64,000 bases of DNA from Rhodococcus sovatensis (lineage in GTDB: Bacteria > Actinomycetota > Actinomycetes > Mycobacteriales > Mycobacteriaceae), in assembly GCF_037327425.1 (NCBI RefSeq), contig NZ_CP147846.1:744001-808000 (forward strand), given 5' to 3'. The notes below the pieces were generated by a model. It worked only from the letters and a program-made list of their open reading frames with translations, did no database searches and was not told the origin of the DNA. The first letter of the stretch is position 1. Every line of letters starts with the position of its first letter. Shown piece by piece: positions 17,514-26,047 of this stretch. The position numbers and the translations under genes are program-made.

Positions 17514-18335
17514 CAGGCTGCTCCGATCTTGTCTGACGCCACGTCGATCGGCCAGTCCATGGCGATCTGACGGTGGGTTTCGAGCCATTTGGTCAAGCGC
17601 AGGACGGATTGGTCGGCGAAGCGTGGCCCGACGACCTGAATGCCGATCGGCATGCCCGAGTTGGTGCCGAACGGTGTGCTGAAGCCGAAGCACAATGCCG
17701 AGGCGGGTTGTGCGGTCTGGTTGAACCACGCGGTGAAGCTGCAGTGCGCCAACGGTTGCGCTGGGTCGAGGCCGACTTCTTCGGCGCCGAACCCGACCGT
17801 CGGAATCACCGGACTGATCACGAAGTCGAACTCCCTCGTCCTCGCCCGCACGACCTCCTGCGACCGCATCACCGAGTCGGTGTCGCGTGAGAAGTCGGCT
17901 GCGGAGTATCCCGCCGCAGCACCGGCCCAGTCGGCGACCGCCGGCAAGACCTCGGATCGGCGATCCTCCGGAACGGACTCCCACTCCGTCCGCGCACGCA
18001 CCTGAAACAGACGATCGAGCGCCGGATACGGATCGTAGGTGAACACCGGCTGCATCTCGGTGACGATGGCACCGGCGGCACTGAGCTGCGCGGCCGCGTT
18101 GCGCACCACGGCGGCGACGGGTTCGCTGACACTGTGCCCACTTAGCCCATGTCGAGCATGACGCCGATCTTGAGCCCCGCAGGCGACAGCGGCGCATGAA
18201 TGTCGGTTGTGTGCTCGTACGGCAGGCTCCACGTGTCCCGCGGATCCGGCCGGGAGATGACGCGATACAGATCGATGAGGTCGTCGACGCTGCGAGCCAT
18301 CGGTCGGCCCCTGCGGGCGTTGAGGACTGCCGTCA
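17513..18335 (-). pseudogene. Broken amidase gene (C-terminal half, copy 1)
   Basis: It aligns with the second half of the intact amidase at 61496-62905, for example ARSVDDLIDLYRVISRPDPR and DYPALDRLFQVRARTEWES-like sequence. Right after GVMLDMG a TAA and a frame change occur (near 18142), and the 5' half with the catalytic Ser-cisSer-Lys region is missing beyond about 18335. The gene cannot give a working amidase. The breakpoint marks the edge of the duplicated segment. Confidence 0.75.
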
Positions 18336-18416
18336 ACAACAACAAGGGTGCTCGCAGCCCAAGGTAGTTCAAACAGGCATTTCTTCATCCGTTGTCGCGA
18401 CGACGCGAACCTGAAA

Positions 18417-18980
18417 ATGTCAGACCTTCAGATTAGTGTTCTGGTCAGTCAAGTCTTCTATGAGGGGATAGGGATGGACGGATACATTTTGGTTGAAAAA
18501 CTGTCTTTGATGCTCGGGTCAGCACTCACACCCGCGGCGATATTCGGCGCGTGGAGGTATCTAATTAGGGACACTACGTCGATTGCGATCGATAAAGCGT
18601 TGTGCACGAGGGATTTAGCTCTTGAGCAGGCGCAACGGCTTCGCGCAGACGGGTACGTGGCAGAAGCGCAGGATCGTGAGATGGATGCGTTCCAAGCGGT
18701 CGCTAGAGTTTTCGCACGGTTTTCGTTCTATCGCAGCCATCCAAAAGTGGTCTTGGTCGAACTTCTTTACCCTGTCACGCTGGTGGCCGTGGTGGTGACA
18801 TCGGGACTTGCGATTGTCGGCGTGCCCGGAGCTATATGGTTTGCAGTGACGTTCTGTTTACTCGCACCGTTCGTGGCCCTTGCGTTCCTGCTGACCGGGC
18901 GGTGGTCGACGAGAACGATTTCGAGAATGGCCCGCGTCAGGGCTCAGTCCGCATTTGACTTCTACCGGTCGTCCAACTGA
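18417..18980 (+). CDS. Hypothetical membrane protein
   Basis: A 187-residue protein from ATG 18417 (MSDLQISVLVSQVF). A helical front half with charged residues (ALEQAQRLRADGYVAEAQDRE) precedes two adjacent membrane segments, LLYPVTLVAVVVTSGLAIVG and IWFAVTFCLLAPFVALAFLL, and a short basic tail. No family is recognised. It begins just beyond the amidase breakpoint and is followed by an IS481 remnant, so it is flanked by rearrangement edges on both sides. Confidence 0.5.
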   Translation: MSDLQISVLVSQVFYEGIGMDGYILVEKLSLMLGSALTPAAIFGAWRYLIRDTTSIAIDKALCTRDLALEQAQRLRADGYVAEAQDREMDAFQAVARVFARFSFYRSHPKVVLVELLYPVTLVAVVVTSGLAIVGVPGAIWFAVTFCLLAPFVALAFLLTGRWSTRTISRMARVRAQSAFDFYRSSN

Positions 18981-18981
18981 C

Positions 18982-19287
18982 GTGTAAGGGTTCAACACAT
19001 CTTTGACAGAACGTCATCGGGACATCTTTGACACGTCACAACCGATCGCCATCGTGTGCTTGTGCAATACACTGAGCCTCGCGAGTCCGAAACAGACGGG
19101 ACCACCAGGGGCACGGTGGAGGTGCGCCTGCGTGTGGTGACAGAAGCGATCAACGGATCGCCCATCGTAGAGGTCGCGGAACGATTCGGTGCCAGTCGTC
19201 AAACTGTCACGGCGTGGCGCAAGCGGTACGAGGCCAAAGGACTGGATGTTCTCGTCGACGCATCGAGGCGACCACACTCGAGTCCGG
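18982..19287 (+). mobile_element. 5' remnant of an IS481-family element
   Basis: The left end GTGTAAGGGTTCAACACATC, then TTTGACA repeated nearby, is the usual IS481 terminus. From 19056 the frame reads the IS481 transposase start: GTVEVRLRVVTEAINGSP, a helix-turn-helix with RFGASRQTVTAWRKRYEAKG and DASRRPHSSPA. The sequence then leaves the family, and the whole DDE domain and right end are absent. The remnant is inactive. Confidence 0.75.
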
Positions 19288-19434
19288 CAACAATCATTGC
19301 GAAGGTGAATAATCCGCACGAACCTTGGTTGTTGGCGGCCGAGCAAATTTTCGCGCGCGGACGGCTTCGATTCGATCGAAGGTAGTGATGAAGCAATTAG
19401 GCAAGGGACGAAATGTGCAGGTAGCGCAGGCGGC

Positions 19435-19827
19435 GTGCTGAACTCCGTTGCCCCGCCACTCGGATCCGCCGACGCGCCGGGCACGGTCCCCGGGTTCTTT
19501 TCCGTTCCCTTGCCCGCGGCTCCACCGGCAGATAAACGCGTCGTCGGCGGTTGGCACGGGACATGGGCAGTGCCCGATGGGACCTATCCGGCGGTGCTCA
19601 ATATCAGCCAGGCCCACCCTCTGCACGCAAACATCGACATACCCGGCCGACCGTGCAACGCAAACCGGACCGAGGAAAGCCGAAGCGGCGCTGTAGTCGT
19701 CGTGCGAGCTACCGTGCGATCGGGTAGCTGCAGTAGCAACACGTGGCTCATGACCCTCACCGAGAATTCGATATACGCAACCGAACCTCAGGGATACACC
19801 GTGTCGGTCGAATTCCGTAGAGGCTGA
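19435..19827 (+). CDS. Hypothetical, possibly secreted-domain fragment
   Basis: A 130-residue frame with VVGGWHGTWAVPDGTYPAVL and later VRATVRSGSCSSNTWLMTL. The layout resembles the small beta-barrel domain found at the extracellular C-termini of actinobacterial serine/threonine kinases and lipoproteins. There is no clear signal peptide or ribosome-binding site, and the front is Pro/Ala-rich, so it may be the tail of a lost larger gene rather than a whole protein. Two genes of related type lie at 21665 and 22847. Confidence 0.35.
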   Translation: MLNSVAPPLGSADAPGTVPGFFSVPLPAAPPADKRVVGGWHGTWAVPDGTYPAVLNISQAHPLHANIDIPGRPCNANRTEESRSGAVVVVRATVRSGSCSSNTWLMTLTENSIYATEPQGYTVSVEFRRG

Positions 19828-20027
19828 GCTTCGGTCATCTAGCTGACGTGGAGGCTCGGCGGTCGGCCAGGCCACCCGCTGGTTCCAGCGCATGGGAGGG
19901 GTTCCAGGTCTCGACCGTCGGCTACTGCACCGGACACGCCGAGACGTTGTTTGGACTGACCAACGTGCCCAGTTGGGTGATCGATCGACCCGTGTGACCA
20001 GAAGCCGGACCGCTGAGCAGTCTTTGG

Positions 20028-21007
20028 TTACCCGAGCGCGTCTGCGATTCTCGGTGCGAGGTTGTCGATCGCGTAGGGGATCGACAGGATCGTGTTGTAG
20101 GTGATTGCATCGCGCTGATCGATCGTCGAAGGAACGATTGCTCCATCGCGCCCAGCCTTGGTGTTCGCGAAAGCCGGGTTCTCGGCGACGATGTCGAAGT
20201 TCTCGTTCGGGCGAGCACGAGCATGACGTCGGCGTCGAGCAGGTTCACGTTCTCCGCCGACACTTCCACGTAGAAGGTGTCACCGGTATCGCGGCTGGTG
20301 ACTTCGTCGGGGATCGTGAATCCCAGCCCGGTCAGGAACTGTCCGCGGCCATCTCCGGGGAGGAATCCGGCGTAGACGCCGTCGTAGGACATCACGGCCA
20401 CGCCCGTCTTGCCCGCGAACTCGGGGTACTTCGCGACGGTGTCCGCGATCAACTGGTCGGTCTGTACGTTTAGTTCCGCACCTTTTTCAGGGACACCGAG
20501 AGCGGTAGCGATGGTGTCCGTCGCTTGGGCGCGGGGGACCGCGTAGGCAGCAGTTCCTTGCGGCCGGGCAATGGTGGGTGCGATTTCGCTGAGCTTGCCG
20601 TACATCTGCTCGTCGAACCCTGCAGCCAACCCGAGAATCAGATCAGGAGCCAGGCCGGCGATCTGCTCGAGATTCGGCTCGGAGTCCGACTGGATGCGGG
20701 TGAGTTCGGCGTCGCCGGCCAGTCCTTCGGCCCACGGGCCCAGTCCTGTCTCGTAGAAGGCGAATCCGGTGTTGCCGACGGGAACCTGCCCGAGCGCCAA
20801 GACGACATCGGCGTCGGAAACGCCCAGGGCGACGATTCGTTCGGGCTTCTCCGGCACGGTGGTGCTTCCGAATACGTGCTCGATGGTGACGGGGAAAGCA
20901 CCCGTCGCTTCAGAGGTGTCCGGTGAACCTGCATCCGCACCCGAGCATCCCGCCGCCAGCGTCATCCCGACCAGCAGTACACCGAACAGGCTTGGACTTT
21001 TCCGCAC
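20028..21007 (-). pseudogene. Iron-siderophore ABC transporter substrate-binding lipoprotein, frameshifted
   Basis: From GTG 21007 it has a lipoprotein signal (LVGMTLAAGCSG) and the FecB/FhuD-type domain: TVPEKPERIVALGVSDAD, EQIAGLAPDLILG and VAVMSYDGVYAG. It is very similar to the intact gene at 43247-44227. One base is missing near 20211, after DADVMLVL. The proper frame then continues as NENFDIVAENP and ends IPYAIDNLAPRIADALG with a stop at 20028. The last quarter of the protein is therefore lost. The intact paralogue may cover its role. Confidence 0.82.
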
Positions 21008-21033
21008 CGCGTCCTCCACCTTCGTAGCTGTAG

Positions 21034-21049
21034 GAGGCAAACCAAACCT
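21034..21049 (-). promoter_or_regulatory. Possible iron-box-like site upstream of the binding-protein gene
   Basis: On the minus strand the sequence AGGTTTGGTTTGCCT precedes the gene start by about 30 bases. The intact paralogue has TAGGGTTGCCTT in the same place (44255-44267). Both share only part of the DtxR/IdeR consensus, so iron regulation is plausible but unproven. Confidence 0.3.
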
Positions 21050-21351
21050 GACGGTCAAGGTTTGTAGACGCGGTGCCAAGTCGGTGCGGGCCGACTCAGG
21101 CTTCACACCTGCGCGCAGCGGCCGAGCAAGGGACTTCGGTCAACCGTGCGCCAGAGCGTCGGCGACCGTTGTCCGACCCGCCGCGGTGCGTATCGCTCAG
21201 GCACTGAGGGACTTTCGTCGATAGTGTTGCCTATGTAGATCGAACGTGTGTGCAGTGGACTACCCATGCCGTCGGTCAGGGTCCACCAGCCGCCGGGGCG
21301 GTGCTCGGCGGTTGGTGGACCCCACGTGGCGAGCTTCGATCTATTGCCTAT

Positions 21352-21474
21352 TCACTTTTGCCCGGTTCCGTTGCATGCGGAACAATTGACCCAGTTCCCA
21401 AAGTTGCTGTGCCCGCCCGATCCACCGCAGCGTGGGCACGCCGCGCGCAGCAAAATTGCCTTGATTACTGTCAT
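21352..21474 (-). CDS. Very small zinc-ribbon protein
   Basis: A 40-residue product starting MTVIKAILLRAA. Two zinc-type pairs, CPRCGGSGGH and CSACNGTGQK, resemble a single DnaJ-type cysteine repeat pair. An AGGAG lies seven bases before ATG 21474. The frame is short but has a proper start signal and a complete four-Cys set, and a second gene of the same kind lies at 24266-24415. The function is unknown; small zinc ribbons often act as RNA or protein adaptors. Confidence 0.6.
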   Translation of the reverse strand: MTVIKAILLRAACPRCGGSGGHSNFGNWVNCSACNGTGQK

Positions 21475-21664
21475 TGTGGCTCCTTGCTCTGAGACTCATT
21501 CCGACATGCGTATGCAACCATGAATGATTGTCTACGTGGTATCGATCGTTCACCCGACAGACGCAGAGCTATTCGGTGTGCGGAGGTACTTTTTCAAAGA
21601 TAGAAAGTCGACCATGATCGAAACGCACTGCGTATCGACAATATCGACGCGCCACATGAATGGC

Positions 21665-22720
21665 CTACTTCTGCAAGACGGTGCTGCCGTCCACTGGACG
21701 AACGGAGCTGACGAGTTTCGCGTAGCAATGGTCGCGATCGAAATTGTTGGCGACGCACCAAGTGTTCGCCGACTCGCCTGTCGGATAGGTTTCGCCCACG
21801 GCGGTTACCCACCAATCAGGGGATGAAAAGGTGCTCCACGATCCGCTCCAAATGAGGTGCGCAGACGGGTACCGGATCCTCATCTGGAGGTGCTCTAGCA
21901 GGATGTCGGCATTGGTCCATGTTTTTCCCTCGGTGACCAAGCCGGGCTTCTTCGAACTGATCTGAGGGATCCAGCGATCGGCGAGCGAGGAGGCAACGAC
22001 GGTACGGTCGGAGTCCGAGATGGCGCGAAGTGCCTCCGCTGCAGCCATTTCTGCGTCACCCGATGTGGGTGGGGCGGCGGTCGATGCGGATAGCGAGACC
22101 TCCTCGGACGCAGATGCATTCGATGAGTCATTGCTACCTGGGTCGATCTCGACTGAGGTGGATGACGACAGAGTCGACGGGACCATCCAGAAAGTTCCGA
22201 GCGGAAAGGTCAACGTCAAGCGACTGTGGCCGTCGCCGGTGAGCAATGCGGGGTCGGAGGAGAAGTCGAACACGCCTGCGGCAACGTTGGTCGGTCCGTC
22301 GACAACGTTGATGCGCACCGACGAGCTCGACACGACAGAATCGACTGAGCATCCACCTGCCGCGGTCACGTCGAGCACCAGCCCTGACGCCGACAGACGC
22401 GCGTCATCGACGGATGCGACGGGCGCGGACGTGCAGGTACCGACGACATTGTTCGGTGCTTCCCCGCCGGATGCATTCGCCGCTGGGCGAGCAGCGGTGT
22501 CCATCTGTACGTCGTCCGAACTTCGGGTTGTTCCGTAGACCCCTGCTGCGACGAGAACCGCCACCACGACGAGGCCGGCTGCCGCATAGAGGTACTTTCG
22601 GGGCGTGGCGGGGTTGCCTGTGGAGGGTGCTGATGCGGATAGCGATGGGTATGAGGTGTCGGTGGGAGTTGCAGCCGGTCGGTCCGGCAGCGGGAACAGT
22701 GGTTCGGGGCTATCGGGCAT
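21665..22720 (-). CDS. Membrane-anchored extracellular protein, kinase-tail paralogue A
   Basis: A 351-residue protein starting MPDSPEPLFPLPDRP. A Pro/Thr-rich cytoplasmic tail of about 45 residues is followed by one membrane segment (YLYAAAGLVVVAVLVAAGVYG) and a large Ser/Thr-rich outer part. The front half of the outer domain has paired Cys (GTCTSAPV, GGCSVD). The end has NTWCVANNFDRDHCYAK with two more. The N-terminus matches the next gene (22847), so they are paralogues with different outer domains. This resembles the extracellular half of Ser/Thr kinases without the kinase. Confidence 0.6.
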   Translation of the reverse strand: MPDSPEPLFPLPDRPAATPTDTSYPSLSASAPSTGNPATPRKYLYAAAGLVVVAVLVAAGVYGTTRSSDDVQMDTAARPAANASGGEAPNNVVGTCTSAPVASVDDARLSASGLVLDVTAAGGCSVDSVVSSSSVRINVVDGPTNVAAGVFDFSSDPALLTGDGHSRLTLTFPLGTFWMVPSTLSSSTSVEIDPGSNDSSNASASEEVSLSASTAAPPTSGDAEMAAAEALRAISDSDRTVVASSLADRWIPQISSKKPGLVTEGKTWTNADILLEHLQMRIRYPSAHLIWSGSWSTFSSPDWWVTAVGETYPTGESANTWCVANNFDRDHCYAKLVSSVRPVDGSTVLQK

Positions 22721-22846
22721 GCGACCCGACCTTTCTGGACGCAATTCTTTGCGGATCAGGGGCCACGCATGAGGCTAGTGCAACGTTGTATCGATGGAGG
22801 TCAGAGTGATGTCGTTCGATCGAATGACCCGGCGCGAAAGGGTAAT

Positions 22847-23539
22847 TCAGCACGGCACGATCAACGCCGGGTCGCTCGCGGTATTCAGCCACTTGCCGTA
22901 AGCGTCGCCGCCCTGCAGGCGTACGTCGTTGCATAGTTCGGTTGTGGTGTAGCCCGACGGCCGGTACACAGCGTAGATGGGATTGCCCTCTCTGCTCTGT
23001 TGCCGCAAGGATGGGCACGATCTGTCGGTGCGTAAGTACCTAGCGCCCGGATTCGACGCAAGCGCAGCAGCGACTTCCTGGGCATAGGCGCCGGGGCTGA
23101 TGGCGCTGTGAATCACCACTATCCCCGATCCGTCGCACGCTGGAACGGTCAACGGCACGGAAAGGCCGAGGTCGACATCCGAGACGGGCGGAGCCGCTGC
23201 GGCCGCGGTCGGCACCGGACTGACAAGCGCGGGTGCAAGGGGCGCAGGATCGGCGACCTCGCGATCGGGCGCCGCCGGACCAAGAGTCTCGGCTTCAGAG
23301 GACTCGAAGACGGGCCCCGCGACCACAGGCTCGGCGCGACCGCGGTCGATCCCGTAGAGGGCTGCTCCGACCAGAACGGCTGCCACGGTGACGGCGATAC
23401 CCACGTACGTGAGGGTGCGGTTTTTGCTGCTACGCGGTTCAGAACTGACTGGTCCATTGAGCGTCGGGTACGTGTCAGTGGTGGGAGGAGTCGACGGCTG
23501 GTTCGGTAGCGGAAACAACGGCTCGGGACTGTCAGGCAC
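22847..23539 (-). CDS. Membrane-anchored extracellular protein, kinase-tail paralogue B
   Basis: A 230-residue protein from GTG 23539, preceded by AGGAGGTG. It shares the PDSPEPLFPLP opening with 21665-22720, then has a membrane segment (TYVGIAVTVAAVLVGAALYG), a Pro/Ala-rich linker, and a C-terminal domain. That domain, VPACDGSGIVVIHSAISPG, YLRTDRSCPSLRQQ, NPIYAVYRPSGYTT and DAYGKWL, is a module I associate with extracellular ends of actinobacterial serine/threonine kinases. Paired Cys suggest disulfides. The role is probably at the cell surface. Confidence 0.65.
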   Translation of the reverse strand: MPDSPEPLFPLPNQPSTPPTTDTYPTLNGPVSSEPRSSKNRTLTYVGIAVTVAAVLVGAALYGIDRGRAEPVVAGPVFESSEAETLGPAAPDREVADPAPLAPALVSPVPTAAAAAPPVSDVDLGLSVPLTVPACDGSGIVVIHSAISPGAYAQEVAAALASNPGARYLRTDRSCPSLRQQSREGNPIYAVYRPSGYTTTELCNDVRLQGGDAYGKWLNTASDPALIVPC

Positions 23540-23677
23540 TCGACACCTCCTTCTATCGCGCACGTTCAGTGCGAGAGAAGGCGCACTTGCTCAACGCAAT
23601 TTACTGCTTTGGGGTACCGAGCGCCATCGTTCGAACAGTTGATTTCCGCCGACGGCTATTGGCTCGGAACCGACGGT

Positions 23678-23720
23678 GCCGGCCAGATCGATTCCCGGCG
23701 CACCAATCGATCTGGCCGGC
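23678..23720 (-). terminator. Long hairpin, probable terminator
   Basis: GCCGGCCAGATCGATT and its exact reverse complement form a 16-bp stem around an 11-base loop. It lies 16 bases past the stop of the minus-strand gene ending at 23736. No T-run follows, as is common in actinobacteria. Confidence 0.55.
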
Positions 23721-23735
23721 CACGAAGTCCGCGGC

Positions 23736-24227
23736 TCACGAACTCCCGAGCTGCACGCCGCCCACGCTCGACATTGCGTCCAACTTGCGCAACAGCGACC
23801 AGCGCTTGGTGACGACCCGGTCGCAGGAGGTGGCCATCCCGGCCCGAGATACCCACTCCGACATCCACACGTCGACCTCGGTTCCTCCATCGACGGAGTC
23901 GGACAAGCCGATCGACATGACGGGGTTCGTCGAGCCATACGAACCGATGCCGATTCCCCGAGACTGAAAATTCAGTCGCCCGCTCCCGTTCACCTGCTTC
24001 CAGCCAATGCCCTTGAAATGAGCGAGGACTGCTTGCTCGACGTCGACAGGTGGAGCTGCCACCACGACGCTGGTTTGCCGCTTCGCCATCGCGCTCAACA
24101 CGTAACCGAGGACGAGCAATCCGACGATGTAGACGACCACGAACACCATCGCTGTTTCCGGGCTGATTGCGATGCTGGCGAAAAATCCGACAAGGGCGAC
24201 GAGTATGGCGATACCAAAGACCTGCAT
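23736..24227 (-). CDS. Hypothetical membrane protein with a C-terminal soluble domain
   Basis: A 163-residue protein from ATG 24227 (MQVFGIAILVALVGF). Two membrane segments form a hairpin, IAILVALVGFFASIAI and MVFVVVYIVGLLVLGYVL. The soluble part contains VDVEQAVLAHFKGIGWKQV and VMSIGLSDSVDGGTEVDVW, a mixed alpha/beta layout. No family is recognised. The small zinc-ribbon gene 24266 ends 39 bases upstream, so the two form an operon, closed by the hairpin at 23678-23720. Confidence 0.55.
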   Translation of the reverse strand: MQVFGIAILVALVGFFASIAISPETAMVFVVVYIVGLLVLGYVLSAMAKRQTSVVVAAPPVDVEQAVLAHFKGIGWKQVNGSGRLNFQSRGIGIGSYGSTNPVMSIGLSDSVDGGTEVDVWMSEWVSRAGMATSCDRVVTKRWSLLRKLDAMSSVGGVQLGSS

Positions 24228-24265
24228 GATTGCCTTTCGAAGATAAGTGGAAATGGACCGGTCGT

Positions 24266-24415
24266 CTACTTCCAGTGGCCGCCGTGCTCGTTGCACGTCG
24301 AGCCCGTGTTGTTGCATTTGCTGCAGGTCAGCTTGCCGAACATCCCGCTGGCTCGTCCTCCGTTGCAGGAAGGGCAGTCGTGGACGGGGCGGTAGCACTT
24401 TCTGCATTGAGACAC
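24266..24415 (-). CDS. Very small zinc-ribbon protein
   Basis: A 49-residue product from GTG 24415: VSQCRKCYRPVHDCPSC, then CSKCNNTGSTC and an EHGGHWK end. Seven Cys and three His suggest two zinc sites. AAGGAG lies nine bases upstream. The reading frame differs from a longer minus-strand frame that crosses the same bases but has no start signal; the Cys pattern favours this one. It is a likely relative of 21352-21474. Confidence 0.6.
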   Translation of the reverse strand: MSQCRKCYRPVHDCPSCNGGRASGMFGKLTCSKCNNTGSTCNEHGGHWK

Positions 24416-24601
24416 GGAAAGTCTCCTTTCGAAAGGTGTGATGGGTTCTATTCGAAACTGTGCATGAGACTGCGAGGCCTTTCAATCATCTGGTCGCAGT
24501 ACACGACTCGGTGACGGTCGAAAGTGGAGAGGGCGCTCCGGGGGTTCGGTATTTCGTGCAGCAAGGCGATTCGCGTCTTGTTCCACGAAAGGAACTCGGC
24601 C

Positions 24602-26047
24602 ATGTCTCCGATACGGACGACTCGAAGTGCTGCAGGAGTGAACGGCGCCTTGGCGACGTTCCGAAAGGCTGTCGAGACCACCGACGCCTATCCACGGTTT
24701 CTGTCCGAGATGGGGTTCGACCCGAACACCGTCGCGTCAGCACCGGACTTCTCGCTCGTCCCGCCTACGACGAAGAAGAACTACGTGCATGCCTACGAAT
24801 TGCCGCAACTCATCCCGGGAGGCGACGCCACCTCGACGCGCATCTATTCGTCCAGCTCAGGATCATCTGGTCCACCTACTCATTGGCCGCGTGCGAAGCT
24901 GGCGCTGGACCACAGTGTCGTTCTGCACGAGCGGATCCTGCGCCAGTTGGGTGCCGACCGACTGTCGACTCTCGTGGTCGTGTGCTTTGCAATGGGCAAC
25001 TGGATCGGCGGAACGTACACACTTCGTGCGATCGAAGAGCTGCACGACCGCGGGTTTCCGGTGTCTGCAGTGGCTCCGGGGGTCCATGTCGACACCGTTC
25101 GTATGGACGTGGCCTCACTCGGGATGCACTACGACCAGGTGATACTTGCCGGCTATCCACCATTCGTCCGCGACGTCCTGGACGGCGCCGGACACGACGT
25201 GCTGAGCCAGAACATAAAGTTCTTGCTGGCGGGTGAGAGCATCGGAGAGAGCTGGCGAGACGGAATTCTGATGCTCGTGGGAAAAGTCGACAGTCCGGAG
25301 GACGTGTGCTTGGTCTATGGCACCGCCGACGCGGGGATGATCGGGCACGAGACACCGACGACAATCGCTGCTCGGCGTTTGGCGTTTCAGCACAACGATC
25401 TCGACGTGACGCTGTTCGGCGGCACGGCCGCGTCATCGACGTTGGTTGAGTACGATGCCTCGCTGCGGTACATCGAAACAGACGAGCAGGGTTACCTACT
25501 GTTCACCGTCGACAATACGATTCCCTTGATTCGTTACCGGATCAACGACATTGGTAAGGTCATCACCCCCTGCGAGCTACGTCGTCGGGTGTCCGAACTC
25601 GGTCACCATCTCGATGTGACGACCTCGACCGAGCACTCGCAGTTCGTCGTCGTGAAACAACGCGCTGACATAGCGGTCTCGTTCTATGCCGTGAACATCT
25701 ACCCTGAACCGGTCCGCGCCGCACTTGCTGACCCACAGTTGACCGACGCGATCACCGGCAAGTTCGTTCTTGGACGTCGTACAGGCGATGACCTCCGCGA
25801 CACCTTGCACTTGCACGTCGAGCTCCGGAAGGGCGTCGAATCGCCAGGTAGTCCGAATGCGGAGTGCGCTAAAGTGATTCGACGAAACGTAGTTGACGCC
25901 TTGATGTCATCGAGTAGTGAGTTCAACGAGCTCCACGGAATGTACGGGGCCGCGGTGGAGCCAGAGGTGGAATTCCATCCATACGGGAGCGAGGGCTTTC
26001 AATTGCAGATCAAGCAGAGCGCTGTCGAGCGGGTAGGTTCGCTGTGA
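24602..26047 (+). CDS. PaaK-like adenylate-forming enzyme
   Basis: A 481-residue member of the phenylacetate-CoA ligase/LuxE branch of ANL enzymes. SSSSGSSGPPTHWPR is the phosphate-binding loop, VYGTADAGMIGHE the substrate/adenylate motif, and PLIRYRINDIGKVI the hinge motif typical of PaaK. Such enzymes activate a carboxylic acid as an acyl-AMP and then pass it to CoA or a protein. ATG 24602 has AAGGAA eight bases before it. The stop overlaps the start of the ThiF-like gene in GTGA, so the two are coupled. No CoA-dependent downstream enzyme is present, so the acceptor is open. Confidence 0.72.
   Translation: MSPIRTTRSAAGVNGALATFRKAVETTDAYPRFLSEMGFDPNTVASAPDFSLVPPTTKKNYVHAYELPQLIPGGDATSTRIYSSSSGSSGPPTHWPRAKLALDHSVVLHERILRQLGADRLSTLVVVCFAMGNWIGGTYTLRAIEELHDRGFPVSAVAPGVHVDTVRMDVASLGMHYDQVILAGYPPFVRDVLDGAGHDVLSQNIKFLLAGESIGESWRDGILMLVGKVDSPEDVCLVYGTADAGMIGHETPTTIAARRLAFQHNDLDVTLFGGTAASSTLVEYDASLRYIETDEQGYLLFTVDNTIPLIRYRINDIGKVITPCELRRRVSELGHHLDVTTSTEHSQFVVVKQRADIAVSFYAVNIYPEPVRAALADPQLTDAITGKFVLGRRTGDDLRDTLHLHVELRKGVESPGSPNAECAKVIRRNVVDALMSSSSEFNELHGMYGAAVEPEVEFHPYGSEGFQLQIKQSAVERVGSL

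Noticed and set aside
20028..21007. Intact longer lipoprotein reading to 19922
   Set aside because: The 3' extension is Arg/Ser/Thr-rich and arises from the frameshift; the paralogue shows the correct ending in another frame.
21140..21230. Possible relic of the arginase-family gene end (LAHG stop)
   Set aside because: Only about four residues and 16 bases match the end at 47169; that is too short to separate from chance.
23736..24485. A 249-residue start for the membrane protein at 23736
   Set aside because: The extra N-terminus runs antisense-like through the zinc-ribbon gene 24266-24415, which has its own start signal; ATG 24227 directly precedes the membrane segment.
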